From NCBI RefSeq assembly GCF_036924535.1, contig NZ_JAZHRT010000001.1:6138001-6202000 (forward strand): a stretch of DNA of 64,000 nt, given 5' to 3'. Position 1 is the first letter of the stretch; every line of letters starts with the position of its first letter. The position numbers and the translations under genes were made by a program. Shown here one piece after another: positions 17,872 to 26,697 of this stretch. Origin of the DNA: Bradyrhizobium sp. AZCC 2262 (GTDB lineage: Bacteria > Pseudomonadota > Alphaproteobacteria > Rhizobiales > Xanthobacteraceae). The notes beneath the pieces are model-generated. The model worked only from the letters and a program-made list of their open reading frames with translations, had not been told where the DNA came from and ran no database searches.

Positions 17872-19574
17872 TGAGTGCTCCCGGCCGGAACCGCCTGTTC
17901 CTTGACTAATTGATGATCGGCCCCTGCAAGGCGCGCTCCCGCGCGGCGCGCTGCCAAGCCGCGCACGACATCGATAACGTGCCCCACACTTTCAGGCTGT
18001 GCGTTGCCTCGCCAAGCGACATGTCCATCGGGACGGACAAGAACGTAATTCGCGCCGTAAAGTTCGCGGATCTTGGTTTCATCGTTGAGATCTACGAGCA
18101 GCAGGGGAAAGCCGCGTTTTCTTGCCTCCGCAGCAAAGCTGTCGCCCACGGAACCGGCCACTGTGAAGCAAGCCAGCACAAAGCCGCGGCCGAACAGGTC
18201 AAGAGTCGATCTGCCATCCTTCAGCCAGGCATGCGGCGCACGATGACCAGGTCGCGCGGTCTGGACGTAGTTCGAGACTTCATCGGGTGGCGCCGGCGTA
18301 TTGTCGGGGCAGACGACGGGAGAGTGATAATAATCAAATCCGAGATGGATGCCGGTCGAGTACCATTCCCGCTTCATGGTCTCGGTGTACCAGTCGCCAT
18401 ACACTTTCCGCGCCGCGTCGCCCGCCAGACCGGGCTGGAAGGCGATCTCCGGTGGACCCTTCCTGCGCGCCGCGAGCATGCGTCCCAAATTGCCGCTTGC
18501 TTCCTTCACGGCCCGCTCCGCAACCGGCTTGCGCTCGATGCCGTAGGACCGCAGCAGCCCCTCGCCGCCCCATCCCTCGACGACGGCTTCCAGCTTCCAC
18601 GACAGATCAACCGCGTCGGCAATGCCGGTGTTCATGCCGAAGCCGCCGGTCGGCGACATCAGGTGGCAGGCGTCGCCGGCCAGGAAGACGCGATCGGTAC
18701 CATAGCTTTCAGCCATCAGTTCGCGTCGCACCCAGGGCATGATCGATTCGATCTCAAAGTCGAACGGCTTGCCCATGGCCCGAACGATCAATGCGCGGAT
18801 CTCGCTTTCCGGGATTTCCCGCTTCGACTTGTCGCCGATGATCGACATTCGCCATCGGTCGGCGCCGTCGATCGCGACGATCGTTAGCCAGGTCCCCTCG
18901 CGGTCGATGAAAATGAAGCGGTATGCCTTGCCCTTGTCGTGCAATGACGGAAGGTCGCGGCATCGAAAGATCACGTTGGTGGTGTAGGTGAGAACCGGTT
19001 CCCCCCGCATGGAGATACCGAGCTTTTCGCGGACGATGCTTGCCGCGCCGTCGGTTCCAACCAGATAGTCGGCGACGACGTTGTCTTCCTGTCCGGTCTC
19101 GATATCGCGAAGCGTTGCCACGACGCTTGTGCGGCCTTCCTCAAGATCTATCAATTCCGTTCGATAGCGAAATTCGACCGCGCTGAACTGACCGGCGAAG
19201 CGGCGAAGGATCGGATCGAACATGTCCTGAGGGCACCGTTCCCTCTTTTGGGGACTTTGCGGCGGGCACGGTTCTTCGCTCTTGCTGGCCATGCGCTCGC
19301 GGCCAAACTCGAAGCCGGTCAGGGATTCGAGCCAGACGTTATCCTGCGGATAGTCGCGGGGATAGGGCGAGTTCTCGACCCAACCGGCAATTCCCCATCG
19401 CCGGCAGAACTCCATGGTACGAATGCCGACCATGTCCATCTTGGGCTGATAGATCGCTCCGTCGGTCTTCTCGACCAGGCAGCATTGCACGCCTCGCCAG
19501 CCGAGATCTCCGGCCAAAGCGAGCCCGACCGGCCCCGCGCCGACAATAAGGACCGGTACCTTGCGGCTGGTCAT
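17868..19574 (-). CDS. FAD-dependent aromatic monooxygenase (MhpA/PheA-like)
   Basis: A 568-residue class A flavoprotein hydroxylase. The FAD fold LIVGAGPVGLALAGDLG is near residues 9-25, the DG-type motif DYLVGTDGAASIVREKLG near 165, and the GD motif FLAGDACHLMSPTGGFGMN near 315. The C-terminal about 170 residues form the thioredoxin-like domain found in phenol and 3-(3-hydroxyphenyl)propionate hydroxylases. The start at 19574 is set by GGAGG 9 bases upstream; an in-frame start at 19613 lacks a site. It heads the gentisate operon, divergent from GntR, and probably makes the para-diphenol needed for ring cleavage. Confidence 0.92.
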   Translation of the reverse strand: MTSRKVPVLIVGAGPVGLALAGDLGWRGVQCCLVEKTDGAIYQPKMDMVGIRTMEFCRRWGIAGWVENSPYPRDYPQDNVWLESLTGFEFGRERMASKSEEPCPPQSPQKRERCPQDMFDPILRRFAGQFSAVEFRYRTELIDLEEGRTSVVATLRDIETGQEDNVVADYLVGTDGAASIVREKLGISMRGEPVLTYTTNVIFRCRDLPSLHDKGKAYRFIFIDREGTWLTIVAIDGADRWRMSIIGDKSKREIPESEIRALIVRAMGKPFDFEIESIMPWVRRELMAESYGTDRVFLAGDACHLMSPTGGFGMNTGIADAVDLSWKLEAVVEGWGGEGLLRSYGIERKPVAERAVKEASGNLGRMLAARRKGPPEIAFQPGLAGDAARKVYGDWYTETMKREWYSTGIHLGFDYYHSPVVCPDNTPAPPDEVSNYVQTARPGHRAPHAWLKDGRSTLDLFGRGFVLACFTVAGSVGDSFAAEARKRGFPLLLVDLNDETKIRELYGANYVLVRPDGHVAWRGNAQPESVGHVIDVVRGLAARRAGARLAGADHQLVKEQAVPAGSTQ

Positions 19575-19748
19575 TCGAACAAACCTCCGAGCCAAAGGCG
19601 TTGCCGTCGGCAATGCCTGGGCTCGACCATGGGGACCGGGGAAGCCATTGTCTAAGATTGCTTGCGACCAACGTCATACGCATTCGCTATGGTTCCGGCG
19701 CCCGGACCCGGCAGGCCCGATGCCCATCCGCGCCAGCCCGGACAAAAC

Positions 19749-19764
19749 GGTCTAAGGTTGGACC
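19749..19764. promoter_or_regulatory. 16-bp palindrome, candidate GntR autoregulatory operator
   Basis: GGTCTAAGGTTGGACC lies in the 283-bp divergent region between the FAD monooxygenase and GntR genes, about 94 bases before the GntR start. It is an imperfect dyad (GGTCYAA-N2-TTRGACC) and matches the site upstream of the SDR-P450 operon with one change. A weaker related sequence (GTCTAAGATTG) lies near 19652. Confidence 0.65.
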
Positions 19765-19857
19765 AAGCGCCGAATAAGCCTATAAGCGGGTAAATCGCAT
19801 TACCGTCCCCGGTTCCCCCGAGTTCCGATCAGCGTTTTCGCAGTCAATGAGAATCCC

Positions 19858-20676
19858 ATGAGCCCCACGCCGGTGAAGAAACCAGAGCTCTTTCCGGAGT
19901 CCGGAAAGAATCCGATGTTCAGTCCGGCGAGGCCACGCCGGACGTTTGAAGAGATCATCAACCAGATCAAGGCCAATATCGAGGACGGGCGGCTCCAACG
20001 CGGCGACAAGCTGCCTACCGAACGTGCGCTCGCCGCGCAATTCCAGGTCAGCCGCAATACCGTGCGCGAAGCGCTGCGAACGCTGGAGATAAGCGGCTTC
20101 ATAACGCTGAAACGAGGACCGACCGGCGGCGCATTCGTCGCGGCCAGCGATCCAAAAATTCTCAACAGCCAGCTGACGAGCGCGCTTCGGCTGACGGATT
20201 TTTCCGTGGCTGATCTGACCCAGGCGATGCGCGCCATCACCGTCATGCTGCTGGATGCGGCGATGCCGACTTTGGGCGAGGCCGATTTGCAGGCCATGGA
20301 AGCCAATATCAAGGCAGCCGAAGCGGTCATCGACGATCCCCAGAAACGCTCGGCCATTCTTATTCAGTTCTATCGCCAGCTTGCGGAAGCGAGCGAAAAC
20401 AAGATCCTCGTCACCATCGCCGATTCCTTCGTCGATCTCCTGCAGCAATGGGTGGTCCGGCTCGGCTCGTTGAGCGGCAACCGGGTGATCAGGTCCCGGC
20501 GGGCCATCGTCAAGAACCTGCGGGCCGGTGATGCCAAGGCCGCGCACAAGGAACTGGAGACCTATCTGGAAGAACTCCATGAACTCTGGCTCCGCGGCGA
20601 AAACACCGGAGCAGCCTCCCCTCGCAAACCGCCCCGCAAGCGGCGTGGCGGCCCGGCGCTCAAGCCGGTCACCTGA
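19858..20676 (+). CDS. GntR-family regulator (FadR/FCD subgroup)
   Basis: A 272-residue regulator. The winged helix spans about residues 25-90: IKANIEDGRLQRGDKLPTER, LAAQFQVSRNTVREALRTLE and the wing TLKRGPTGGAFVA. An FCD-type all-helical effector domain follows to about 245, then a Pro/Arg/Lys-rich tail (KPPRKRRGGP). Such proteins usually repress carboxylate or aromatic-acid genes until the acid binds. It is divergent from the gentisate operon, and the shared palindrome suggests it also governs the SDR-P450 operon. The ribosome binding site is weak. Confidence 0.92.
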   Translation: MSPTPVKKPELFPESGKNPMFSPARPRRTFEEIINQIKANIEDGRLQRGDKLPTERALAAQFQVSRNTVREALRTLEISGFITLKRGPTGGAFVAASDPKILNSQLTSALRLTDFSVADLTQAMRAITVMLLDAAMPTLGEADLQAMEANIKAAEAVIDDPQKRSAILIQFYRQLAEASENKILVTIADSFVDLLQQWVVRLGSLSGNRVIRSRRAIVKNLRAGDAKAAHKELETYLEELHELWLRGENTGAASPRKPPRKRRGGPALKPVT

Positions 20677-20733
20677 CTAATTCGGTCGGATTGGCGGCCG
20701 GACGGGGATTTCGCATGAACTCGGAGGACTGAA

Positions 20734-21744
20734 TTGGCACGCAACCGAAAGACCCGCAGTCCCGTGCCGCTGGACGAGAAAGGCGGACGGGCCGACGTCT
20801 ACGAGCACACGCCACGGATCGAACTCCGACAGCTGCGATATTTCCTGGCTGTCGCCGAACACCTCAATTTCACGCGCGCCGCGGAACAGATGGGAATTGC
20901 CCAACCTCCGCTCAGTCAGCATATTTTGGCGCTCGAACGCCAATTAGACGTCAAGCTCTTCGTCCGGTCACGCCGCAACGTCGCGCTGACGCCGGAAGGC
21001 GAAGCGCTGGTAAGCTTTGCCCGCCGCCTTAACAACACCACCCAGATGGCAGCGCAAGTCGTTCAGGCGATCGCGCGCGGAGAGGATGGGCCGCTCGCTT
21101 TGGGCGCCATCTTCTCGTCGATCTACGCGGTCATTCCCCGCATCCTCCCGCCGTTCATAAAAAAGTATCCCAAGGTCAAGCTGCACCTTCAGGAGATGAC
21201 CATCTCGCAGCAGATTTCGGCCCTGAAAGAACATCGTATCGATGCCGGCATCCTTCGTGGTCCGATCAACGAGCGGGAGCTTGAAGCGGTGACATTGTTT
21301 CAGGAACCGTTCGTCGCCGTGGTTCCGAGTGGCCACGAGTTCTGTCGGGAGAAATCACTTACGCTAGCCCAGATCGCGGACCAGCCTCTGATCCGGATTT
21401 ATCCCACCGCAAACCGGGATTTCAGCCGGCGCATGTTCGGGGCCCTGCTCGACCAAGGACACAAGCTCAACATCGTGCAAGAGGTTTCGGACACACACAC
21501 CCTCCTCGGACTGGTTGCCGCAGGAGTCGGGGTGTCATTGGTGCCGGCGTCGCTCCAGAACCTGCAAATTGCGCAAGTCAGATACATTCGAATGCGCGAG
21601 AAGACTCCGATTACAACGCTTCAACTCGTGTACAACAGGGAGAATTCGTCGGCCGTGTTGGGCAATTTCGTCCGCATGGTCGAAAGCCTGGCGCCGGAGC
21701 TGGGAGCCACGCTCGGCACCGGCAAACCATCGGATCAGCGTTAG
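20734..21744 (+). CDS. LysR-family transcriptional regulator
   Basis: A 336-residue LysR protein. The DNA-binding domain is at about residues 29-90: IELRQLRYFLAVAEHLNFTR, AAEQMGIAQPPLSQHILALE, RQLDVKLFVRSRRNVALT. The effector domain follows (LGAIFSSIYAVIPRILPPF...), of the BenM/CatM type. Start is TTG at 20734, supported by GGAGG 7-8 bases upstream; the first 28 residues before the HTH are an unusual basic extension. It follows GntR by 57 bases and probably belongs to the same plus-strand unit, giving the gentisate locus two regulators. Confidence 0.92.
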   Translation: MARNRKTRSPVPLDEKGGRADVYEHTPRIELRQLRYFLAVAEHLNFTRAAEQMGIAQPPLSQHILALERQLDVKLFVRSRRNVALTPEGEALVSFARRLNNTTQMAAQVVQAIARGEDGPLALGAIFSSIYAVIPRILPPFIKKYPKVKLHLQEMTISQQISALKEHRIDAGILRGPINERELEAVTLFQEPFVAVVPSGHEFCREKSLTLAQIADQPLIRIYPTANRDFSRRMFGALLDQGHKLNIVQEVSDTHTLLGLVAAGVGVSLVPASLQNLQIAQVRYIRMREKTPITTLQLVYNRENSSAVLGNFVRMVESLAPELGATLGTGKPSDQR

Positions 21745-21965
21745 CCAGGATTCCCGAAGCAAGTGCCCAGTTGAGTCTGCCATCACCAGCTTGGCAGCTA
21801 TTTAGACGAATCCGGTCTCAGCACGATCGATCTGTGTATTAGACAGCACAGGGGCCGAAATGCATCCTCAGTTAATAATCGTCTGCCCTGCCGTTTGCGA
21901 TCGCGCAGCGCGGCTGACGATCCAAGAACAAAATTCCGTAAATCAAGGCACGCGGGGAGGTATAG

Positions 21966-23189
21966 TTGCAGACCGGATTTCGTATCGCCTCGACTCTGGC
22001 AATCCTGATCGGCCTCGCTGCCGGAGAAGGCATCGTACCGGCCTCGGCGCAAGCCCAGGACCCGCCGATACGGATCGGCTATCTGACCGACGTTGGAGGT
22101 CCGAGTTCGAGCAACGACGGCCCTGCCGGCGTTGATGCCGCTCGTATGGCCATCGAGGACTTTGGTGGAACGATTCTCGGAAGGCGTATCGAACTCCTGG
22201 TAGGAGATCACCAGGGCAAGGTCGATATCGGCGCCGGCATCACGAGGCGATGGCTCGACGTCGATGGCGTCGACGCGGTCATGGACATGAACAATTCCGC
22301 GATTGCCCTCGCCGCCAACAATTTGGTCCTGGCCAAGAACAAGATCCTGCTCGCAACGGCCGCGGCGTCGGACAGCCTGACAGGAAAGGATTGCTCGCCC
22401 AATTTGGTGCAATGGCTGCCCGATACCTATTCCAATTCGCGGACCATCGCTTCTATGCTGACAAAGAACGGTCTCGATACCTGGTTTTTTGTCAGCGTCG
22501 ACTATGCCTTGGGACACGCCTTGGTGAATTCGGCCAGTCAGGCCATCGCAGAAAATAGCGGCAGGGTGCTCGGCGCCGTGAAGCACCCGCTTGGAACGTC
22601 TGATTTTGCTTCCTTGCTGTTGCAGGCGCAGGCTTCCAACGCAAAGGTCCTGGCGATCGCCAGCCCCGGCGCCGATATGGCCAATTTGGTCAAGCAATCG
22701 CACGAATTCGGGCTCAAAATGAAGACGGCCGTCTTCCTCCTCTACATCATGGAAGTCCACAGCCTTGGACTCACAGACACCGCGGGCATCGAGTTCGTCG
22801 ACACGTTCTACTGGGACCTGGACGACAAGACCCGGGCCTGGTCGAAGCGCTTCTTCGATCGCAATGGCAAGATGCCGACCGCACCGCAGGTGAACGCCTA
22901 TGAGGGCCTCTACCATTACCTGAAGGCGATCAAAGCCGCGGGAACGATGGACACCCAGGCGGTCATGAAGAAGATGAAGGAGCTAAAGGTCGACGACCCG
23001 ACCGGCGCCTCCGGCTACATCCGGGAGGATGGCCGCGTGATCCGTGACATGCATCTGTTCGAGGTAAAATCGCCCAAGGAATCGAAATACCCTTGGGACT
23101 ATTTCAAAAAGATCGGATCGCTTCCCGGCGACCAGGCGTATCGCTCGCTCGCTGACGGGAAGTGTTCGTTTGTGATGAAAAACAACTAA
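21966..23189 (+). CDS. Branched-chain-amino-acid-type ABC solute-binding protein
   Basis: A 407-residue type I periplasmic binding protein (Peripla_BP_6). A signal peptide is at residues 1-30 (STLAILIGLAAGEGIVPASA) and the first lobe opens with IRIGYLTDVGGPSSSNDGP. Start is TTG at 21966 after GGGGAGG. In this subgroup ligands are often aromatic acids rather than amino acids. No permease or ATPase is adjacent; the only liv-type genes in the window are at 60.8-64 kb. A strong terminator follows at 23235. It is more distant from the three other binding proteins of this class than they are from one another. Confidence 0.92.
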   Translation: MQTGFRIASTLAILIGLAAGEGIVPASAQAQDPPIRIGYLTDVGGPSSSNDGPAGVDAARMAIEDFGGTILGRRIELLVGDHQGKVDIGAGITRRWLDVDGVDAVMDMNNSAIALAANNLVLAKNKILLATAAASDSLTGKDCSPNLVQWLPDTYSNSRTIASMLTKNGLDTWFFVSVDYALGHALVNSASQAIAENSGRVLGAVKHPLGTSDFASLLLQAQASNAKVLAIASPGADMANLVKQSHEFGLKMKTAVFLLYIMEVHSLGLTDTAGIEFVDTFYWDLDDKTRAWSKRFFDRNGKMPTAPQVNAYEGLYHYLKAIKAAGTMDTQAVMKKMKELKVDDPTGASGYIREDGRVIRDMHLFEVKSPKESKYPWDYFKKIGSLPGDQAYRSLADGKCSFVMKNN

Positions 23190-23234
23190 TAGTTCCGCTT
23201 GCAGACCGGTTAGTCTGCTTCTCCCTTGACTGGA

Positions 23235-23266
23235 CCGCTGTCGCCTTGGTGCGACAGCGGCTTTTT
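23235..23266 (+). terminator. Rho-independent terminator after the binding-protein gene
   Basis: Perfect 10-bp stem CCGCTGTCGC / GCGACAGCGG with a 6-base loop, directly followed by CTTTTT. It closes the monocistronic binding-protein gene on the plus strand. Confidence 0.92.
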
Positions 23267-23321
23267 CCGGCAACTGCAACGCAAAAAAACGCTCGTAGGT
23301 AGAGCAAATCAGGAATGAGCC

Positions 23322-24293
23322 ATGAACATTTCTCGACGCTCAGTACTCTTGGCAGCAGGAGCTTGCTGCTTGCCTTCGATTACCGAAGCCAGTCCCCTGC
23401 CCGACCGTACGATTAAGATTGTCGTTCCAGTGTCACCGGGAGGAATCGTAGACTTTTTGGGTCGAGCTACCGCTCAATTTCTGGCAAAGGATCTCAAGAA
23501 GACTTTTATAATTGAAAACCGAGCCGGCGCTGGGATGGGAATTGGCGCAACCGCAGTCGCGCGATCGACCCCAGATGGTACCACCTTCATCATGATGTCG
23601 AGTTCGCCGCTCGTTCTTAATCCGCATATCTATAAGAACCTTCAGTATGATCCACAGAGTGATTTTCGTCTTTTGTCGATCGTCGCGGACTCACCATTTA
23701 TACTTTTGGTGAAAAAATCTTCCCCTGCGACGACAGTTGCCGAACTAGTGAGTTTGGCGAAGAGCGGAAAGACTTTGACCTTTGGCTCGGCGGGTGTGGG
23801 GAGTATTACCCATGTTACGGCCGAAATGCTGAAGGTTCATGCAAAGATAGATTCTACTTACGCGCCGTTTTCCGGTTCAAACCCAGCCTCAACCGCTCTC
23901 TTGGGTGAGCAGATCGACTTCTATTTCGGAGAAACATCAACTTTCTTACCCTACGTCAAGAATGGTGACTTGCGGGCTCTCGCGGTCACAAGTTCCGATC
24001 GTCTGGAGTTGCTTCCAGACGTCCCGACAATGATAGAGAGCGGATATCCTAACTTCATTTCAGGTTCATGGTTCGTAATCGCCGCGCCCTCGCGCATATC
24101 ACCCGACATTGCGCTCGCGCTGAAGTCGAGTGCCGACCGCGCCATCGTCGATCCGGAATTCCGGGCCCTGCTTCTGAGATCCGGACTTCTTCCACAACAA
24201 CCAAGATCATACGAAGAAATCGATCAGATGCGGAAAGACGGAGTGGAGCGCTGGAGACCAATTATTGCTGCACAGAAGATAGCGATCGAGTAA
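23322..24293 (+). CDS. Bug/TctC-family solute-binding protein
   Basis: A 323-residue tricarboxylate-transporter-type receptor. The N-terminus MNISRRSVLLAAGACCLPS carries a twin-arginine-like SRRSVLL signal. Bug motifs follow: DRTIKIVVPVSPGGIVDFLG, ENRAGAGMGIGATAVA, TPDGTTFIMM, PDVPTMIESGYP. The sequence is visibly richer in A and T than its neighbours, with codons such as TTT, ATA and AAT in the middle of the gene, suggesting separate acquisition. It lacks TctAB partners. It is the last plus-strand gene before a convergent minus-strand operon. Confidence 0.92.
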   Translation: MNISRRSVLLAAGACCLPSITEASPLPDRTIKIVVPVSPGGIVDFLGRATAQFLAKDLKKTFIIENRAGAGMGIGATAVARSTPDGTTFIMMSSSPLVLNPHIYKNLQYDPQSDFRLLSIVADSPFILLVKKSSPATTVAELVSLAKSGKTLTFGSAGVGSITHVTAEMLKVHAKIDSTYAPFSGSNPASTALLGEQIDFYFGETSTFLPYVKNGDLRALAVTSSDRLELLPDVPTMIESGYPNFISGSWFVIAAPSRISPDIALALKSSADRAIVDPEFRALLLRSGLLPQQPRSYEEIDQMRKDGVERWRPIIAAQKIAIE

Positions 24294-24323
24294 GCGAGGT
24301 GAGGTCATGAAAGACCACCTCGC
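24294..24323. terminator. Hairpin between convergent genes, likely bidirectional terminator
   Basis: Arms GCGAGGT and ACCTCGC enclose an inner GGTC/GACC stem with a short bulge and an ATGAAA loop, overlapping the end of the Bug gene stop region and 38 bases from the convergent MBL-fold gene stop. There is no T-run, so factor-independent termination is not certain. Confidence 0.6.
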
Positions 24324-24361
24324 AGATTTGCGACTGCCTGGGTCAGCGCGGACTGTTCTCT

Positions 24362-25231
24362 TCAGATAAAACGCCAGTCGAAGCGGTCGCCGTGGCGTGT
24401 AATGCGGCCAGCAGAGCTGTTCGCAAAATGCGCGGTAAATACCGTCGACCCGGTATCCGCCGCGTGCTCAAGCAACCAACGGCGCGAGGCACGCGCAAGG
24501 GTCGGATCCTCGCAAAACGCGCTGTTCCAGTCGGGACGAAACACCTGCAACGGCTGATGCATAATGTCTCCGCTGAAGACGGCCTGGTCTGCACCGCTTA
24601 AGAGCTTTATGGCGACGTGACCAACCGTGTGTCCTGGCGTCGGATGAAACATAAGGCCATCTCCCGCCGCGCCCTCTCCGTCGACGATTTCCGCCTGCCC
24701 GCTCTCGACCACCGGCAGAACACTGTCCTCATAGACGCCGGCGTTGACACCCTGCTTCCCCGCAGGACCTCGCCAATGCTCATATTCAGCCCTGGAAAAC
24801 AGATATCTCGCATTGGAGAACGTCGGCACCCAGCGGCCGTCGACCAGCCTTGTATTCCATCCACAATGGTCGACGTGAAGATGTGTGCACATCACGTAGT
24901 CCACGGACTCCGGTGAAACTCCGGCTGCCGCCAACCCCTTAAGAAACGGCAGATCGAGTTGATGAAAGCGCGGGGCACCGGGTCTGTTCTTGTGATTGCC
25001 GGCACAACTGTCGATCAGAATCGTATGGTGTCGGGTCCGCAACACCCACGTGTGAATGCTCGAGATCAGGCGCCCCTCCCGCTCATCGAAGCACGCCGGC
25101 ACCATCAGCGCCCGATACTGCTGCAAAAGCGCAGGGTCCCAATCCGGGAACAGAACCTCGGGCGCAAAGCTAGCTCCGCGCTGCTCGATGACTTGAATTA
25201 TCGATATCTCGCCGATCGAATATTGCATCAT
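24362..25231 (-). CDS. Metallo-beta-lactamase-fold hydrolase
   Basis: A 289-residue MBL-fold protein. The metal motif THLHVDH is at about 116-122 (H117, H119, D121, H122), followed by PGHTVGH near 192, an Asp in FSGDIMHQ and a distal His (TAHFANSS). Such enzymes hydrolyse esters, lactones or thioesters. Start at 25231 is the first of two adjacent ATGs; a TTG at 25285 overlapping the upstream stop is possible. It is the last gene of the CoA-transferase operon and might remove CoA or open a lactone ring. Confidence 0.88.
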   Translation of the reverse strand: MMQYSIGEISIIQVIEQRGASFAPEVLFPDWDPALLQQYRALMVPACFDEREGRLISSIHTWVLRTRHHTILIDSCAGNHKNRPGAPRFHQLDLPFLKGLAAAGVSPESVDYVMCTHLHVDHCGWNTRLVDGRWVPTFSNARYLFSRAEYEHWRGPAGKQGVNAGVYEDSVLPVVESGQAEIVDGEGAAGDGLMFHPTPGHTVGHVAIKLLSGADQAVFSGDIMHQPLQVFRPDWNSAFCEDPTLARASRRWLLEHAADTGSTVFTAHFANSSAGRITRHGDRFDWRFI

Positions 25232-25274
25232 GATCGATTGAACCGCGCGAGAATCAGAAGCAGCCTCCCCAGGC

Positions 25275-25949
25275 TCAGGCCGCAAGTGGCGGAGCCAAGA
25301 TCTGCAAGTTGGTGGAAAACTGGAGTTTCGGCTCCGTCAGCGACTGAAGCTCAATGTTGCTTATCCCACCGACGATCTCCCTCACCAAGAGTCCGTTCGG
25401 CTGAACATCGATGACCGCCAAATTTGTATAGATTCGCTTGACAACGCATGATGCCGTGAGTGGCAAGGTGCACCGATGCCTGATACGCGGTTCGCCGTTT
25501 TTTCCGACGTGGTCCATGAGGACGCGAACCTGTCTGGCACCAACCGCCAAGTCCATTGCTCCGCCAACGCCGGGCGGAAACGTCGGATCGTCGGTAGCCC
25601 AGTTTGCCAGATCTCCCGCCTCTGAAACCTCAAAGGCACCCAGCAAGCTAACGTCGAGGTGCCCACCACGAATCATCAGGAACGCATCGGCGTGATGCAT
25701 ATAGCAACCGCCAATGGCCAAAGTCGCTGGACTCTTGCCTGCGTCAATTAAATTCGGATCTTCCATCCCGGATGTCGGCCGTGGCCCGAGGCCCAGAATG
25801 CCGTTCTCGCTATGAAAGATGACTTCTCGATCCTTCGGCACGAAGTTTGCTGCCAGTGTCGGAATGCCAATTCCGAGATTGACGAAGGCACCTTCTCTCA
25901 GGTCTTGCGCGGCACGCCATGCGACCTGTTCTCGCGTCAGCTTGACCAT
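25275..25949 (-). CDS. 3-oxoacid CoA-transferase-type subunit B
   Basis: A 224-residue class I CoA-transferase beta subunit. The glycine-rich NLGIGIPTLAANFVP is at about 24-38 and the catalytic Glu at about 48 in HSENGILGLG, the motif that forms the glutamyl-CoA intermediate. It overlaps the subunit A gene by 13 bases, so the two are coupled and should form one complex. In this operon it probably activates a beta-keto or cyclic acid using succinyl-CoA or acetyl-CoA. Confidence 0.93.
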   Translation of the reverse strand: MVKLTREQVAWRAAQDLREGAFVNLGIGIPTLAANFVPKDREVIFHSENGILGLGPRPTSGMEDPNLIDAGKSPATLAIGGCYMHHADAFLMIRGGHLDVSLLGAFEVSEAGDLANWATDDPTFPPGVGGAMDLAVGARQVRVLMDHVGKNGEPRIRHRCTLPLTASCVVKRIYTNLAVIDVQPNGLLVREIVGGISNIELQSLTEPKLQFSTNLQILAPPLAA

Positions 25950-26617
25950 GCGCCTTCTCCGACCACGACGACCCGATCAACGAATATACTTGGCGTCACG
26001 ATCGCTTCCGGATCCATTTCACCAAGTTCAACCATCATGTCTACCTCCACCACAGTAAGTTCGGCGGCCGTTGCCATGACCGGATTGAAGTTTCGCGCCG
26101 ATTTGGCGTAAGCTAGATTGCCCCAACGATCGGCCGTTCTGGCTTTGATAAACGCGACGTCACCCTTGAGTGGGCTCTCGAACACGTGGAGCCGGCCGCC
26201 GATCTCGCGGGTTTCTTTACCCTCGGCGAGCTTGGTGCCAGCGGAGACCGGTGAAAAAAAGCCGCCGAGACCGGCAGCGGCGCATCGCATTCGCTCGCTA
26301 ATGGTACCCTGCGGCACCAGTTCAAGCTCAAGCGACTTGGCCCGGTAGGCTGCAAGGAAGGCACGGTAGTCGCCAGAGCGAGGATATGAGCAGATCACTT
26401 TTCGGACACGACCCGAATCGATCAACTTCGCCAGTCCGTAGTCGCCGGTGCCAGCGTTGTTGGCAACGACAGTTAGCTCCTTGGCGCCCTGGTCGTGAAG
26501 TGCATCCAGTAGATGATCGGCCACACCTACCGCACCAAACCCCGCGACCAGCACGATAGCGCCGTCGCTGATCCCAGCCACCGCTTCGGCACATGTTTTT
26601 ACTTCTTTATTGATCAA
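25937..26617 (-). CDS. 3-oxoacid CoA-transferase-type subunit A
   Basis: A 226-residue class I CoA-transferase alpha subunit: VLVAGFGAVGVADHLLDAL (CoA-binding GxGxxGxP-like loop), LTVVANNAGTGDYGLAKLI, ELVPQGTISERMRCAAAGLG and TADRWGNLAYAKSARNFNPV. These are the standard landmarks of the PcaI/ScoA/GctA group. The substrate cannot be fixed between these subfamilies. It lies 80 bases after the DUF35 gene in the thiolase operon. Confidence 0.93.
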   Translation of the reverse strand: MINKEVKTCAEAVAGISDGAIVLVAGFGAVGVADHLLDALHDQGAKELTVVANNAGTGDYGLAKLIDSGRVRKVICSYPRSGDYRAFLAAYRAKSLELELVPQGTISERMRCAAAGLGGFFSPVSAGTKLAEGKETREIGGRLHVFESPLKGDVAFIKARTADRWGNLAYAKSARNFNPVMATAAELTVVEVDMMVELGEMDPEAIVTPSIFVDRVVVVGEGAWSS

Positions 26618-26697
26618 CCTTAGACCCCTTCATGCGCAATCGCTCGGCGAATAGGAAACCCACAATCGACGCTCGTTTGTTAAGTGAACAGCCTCGA

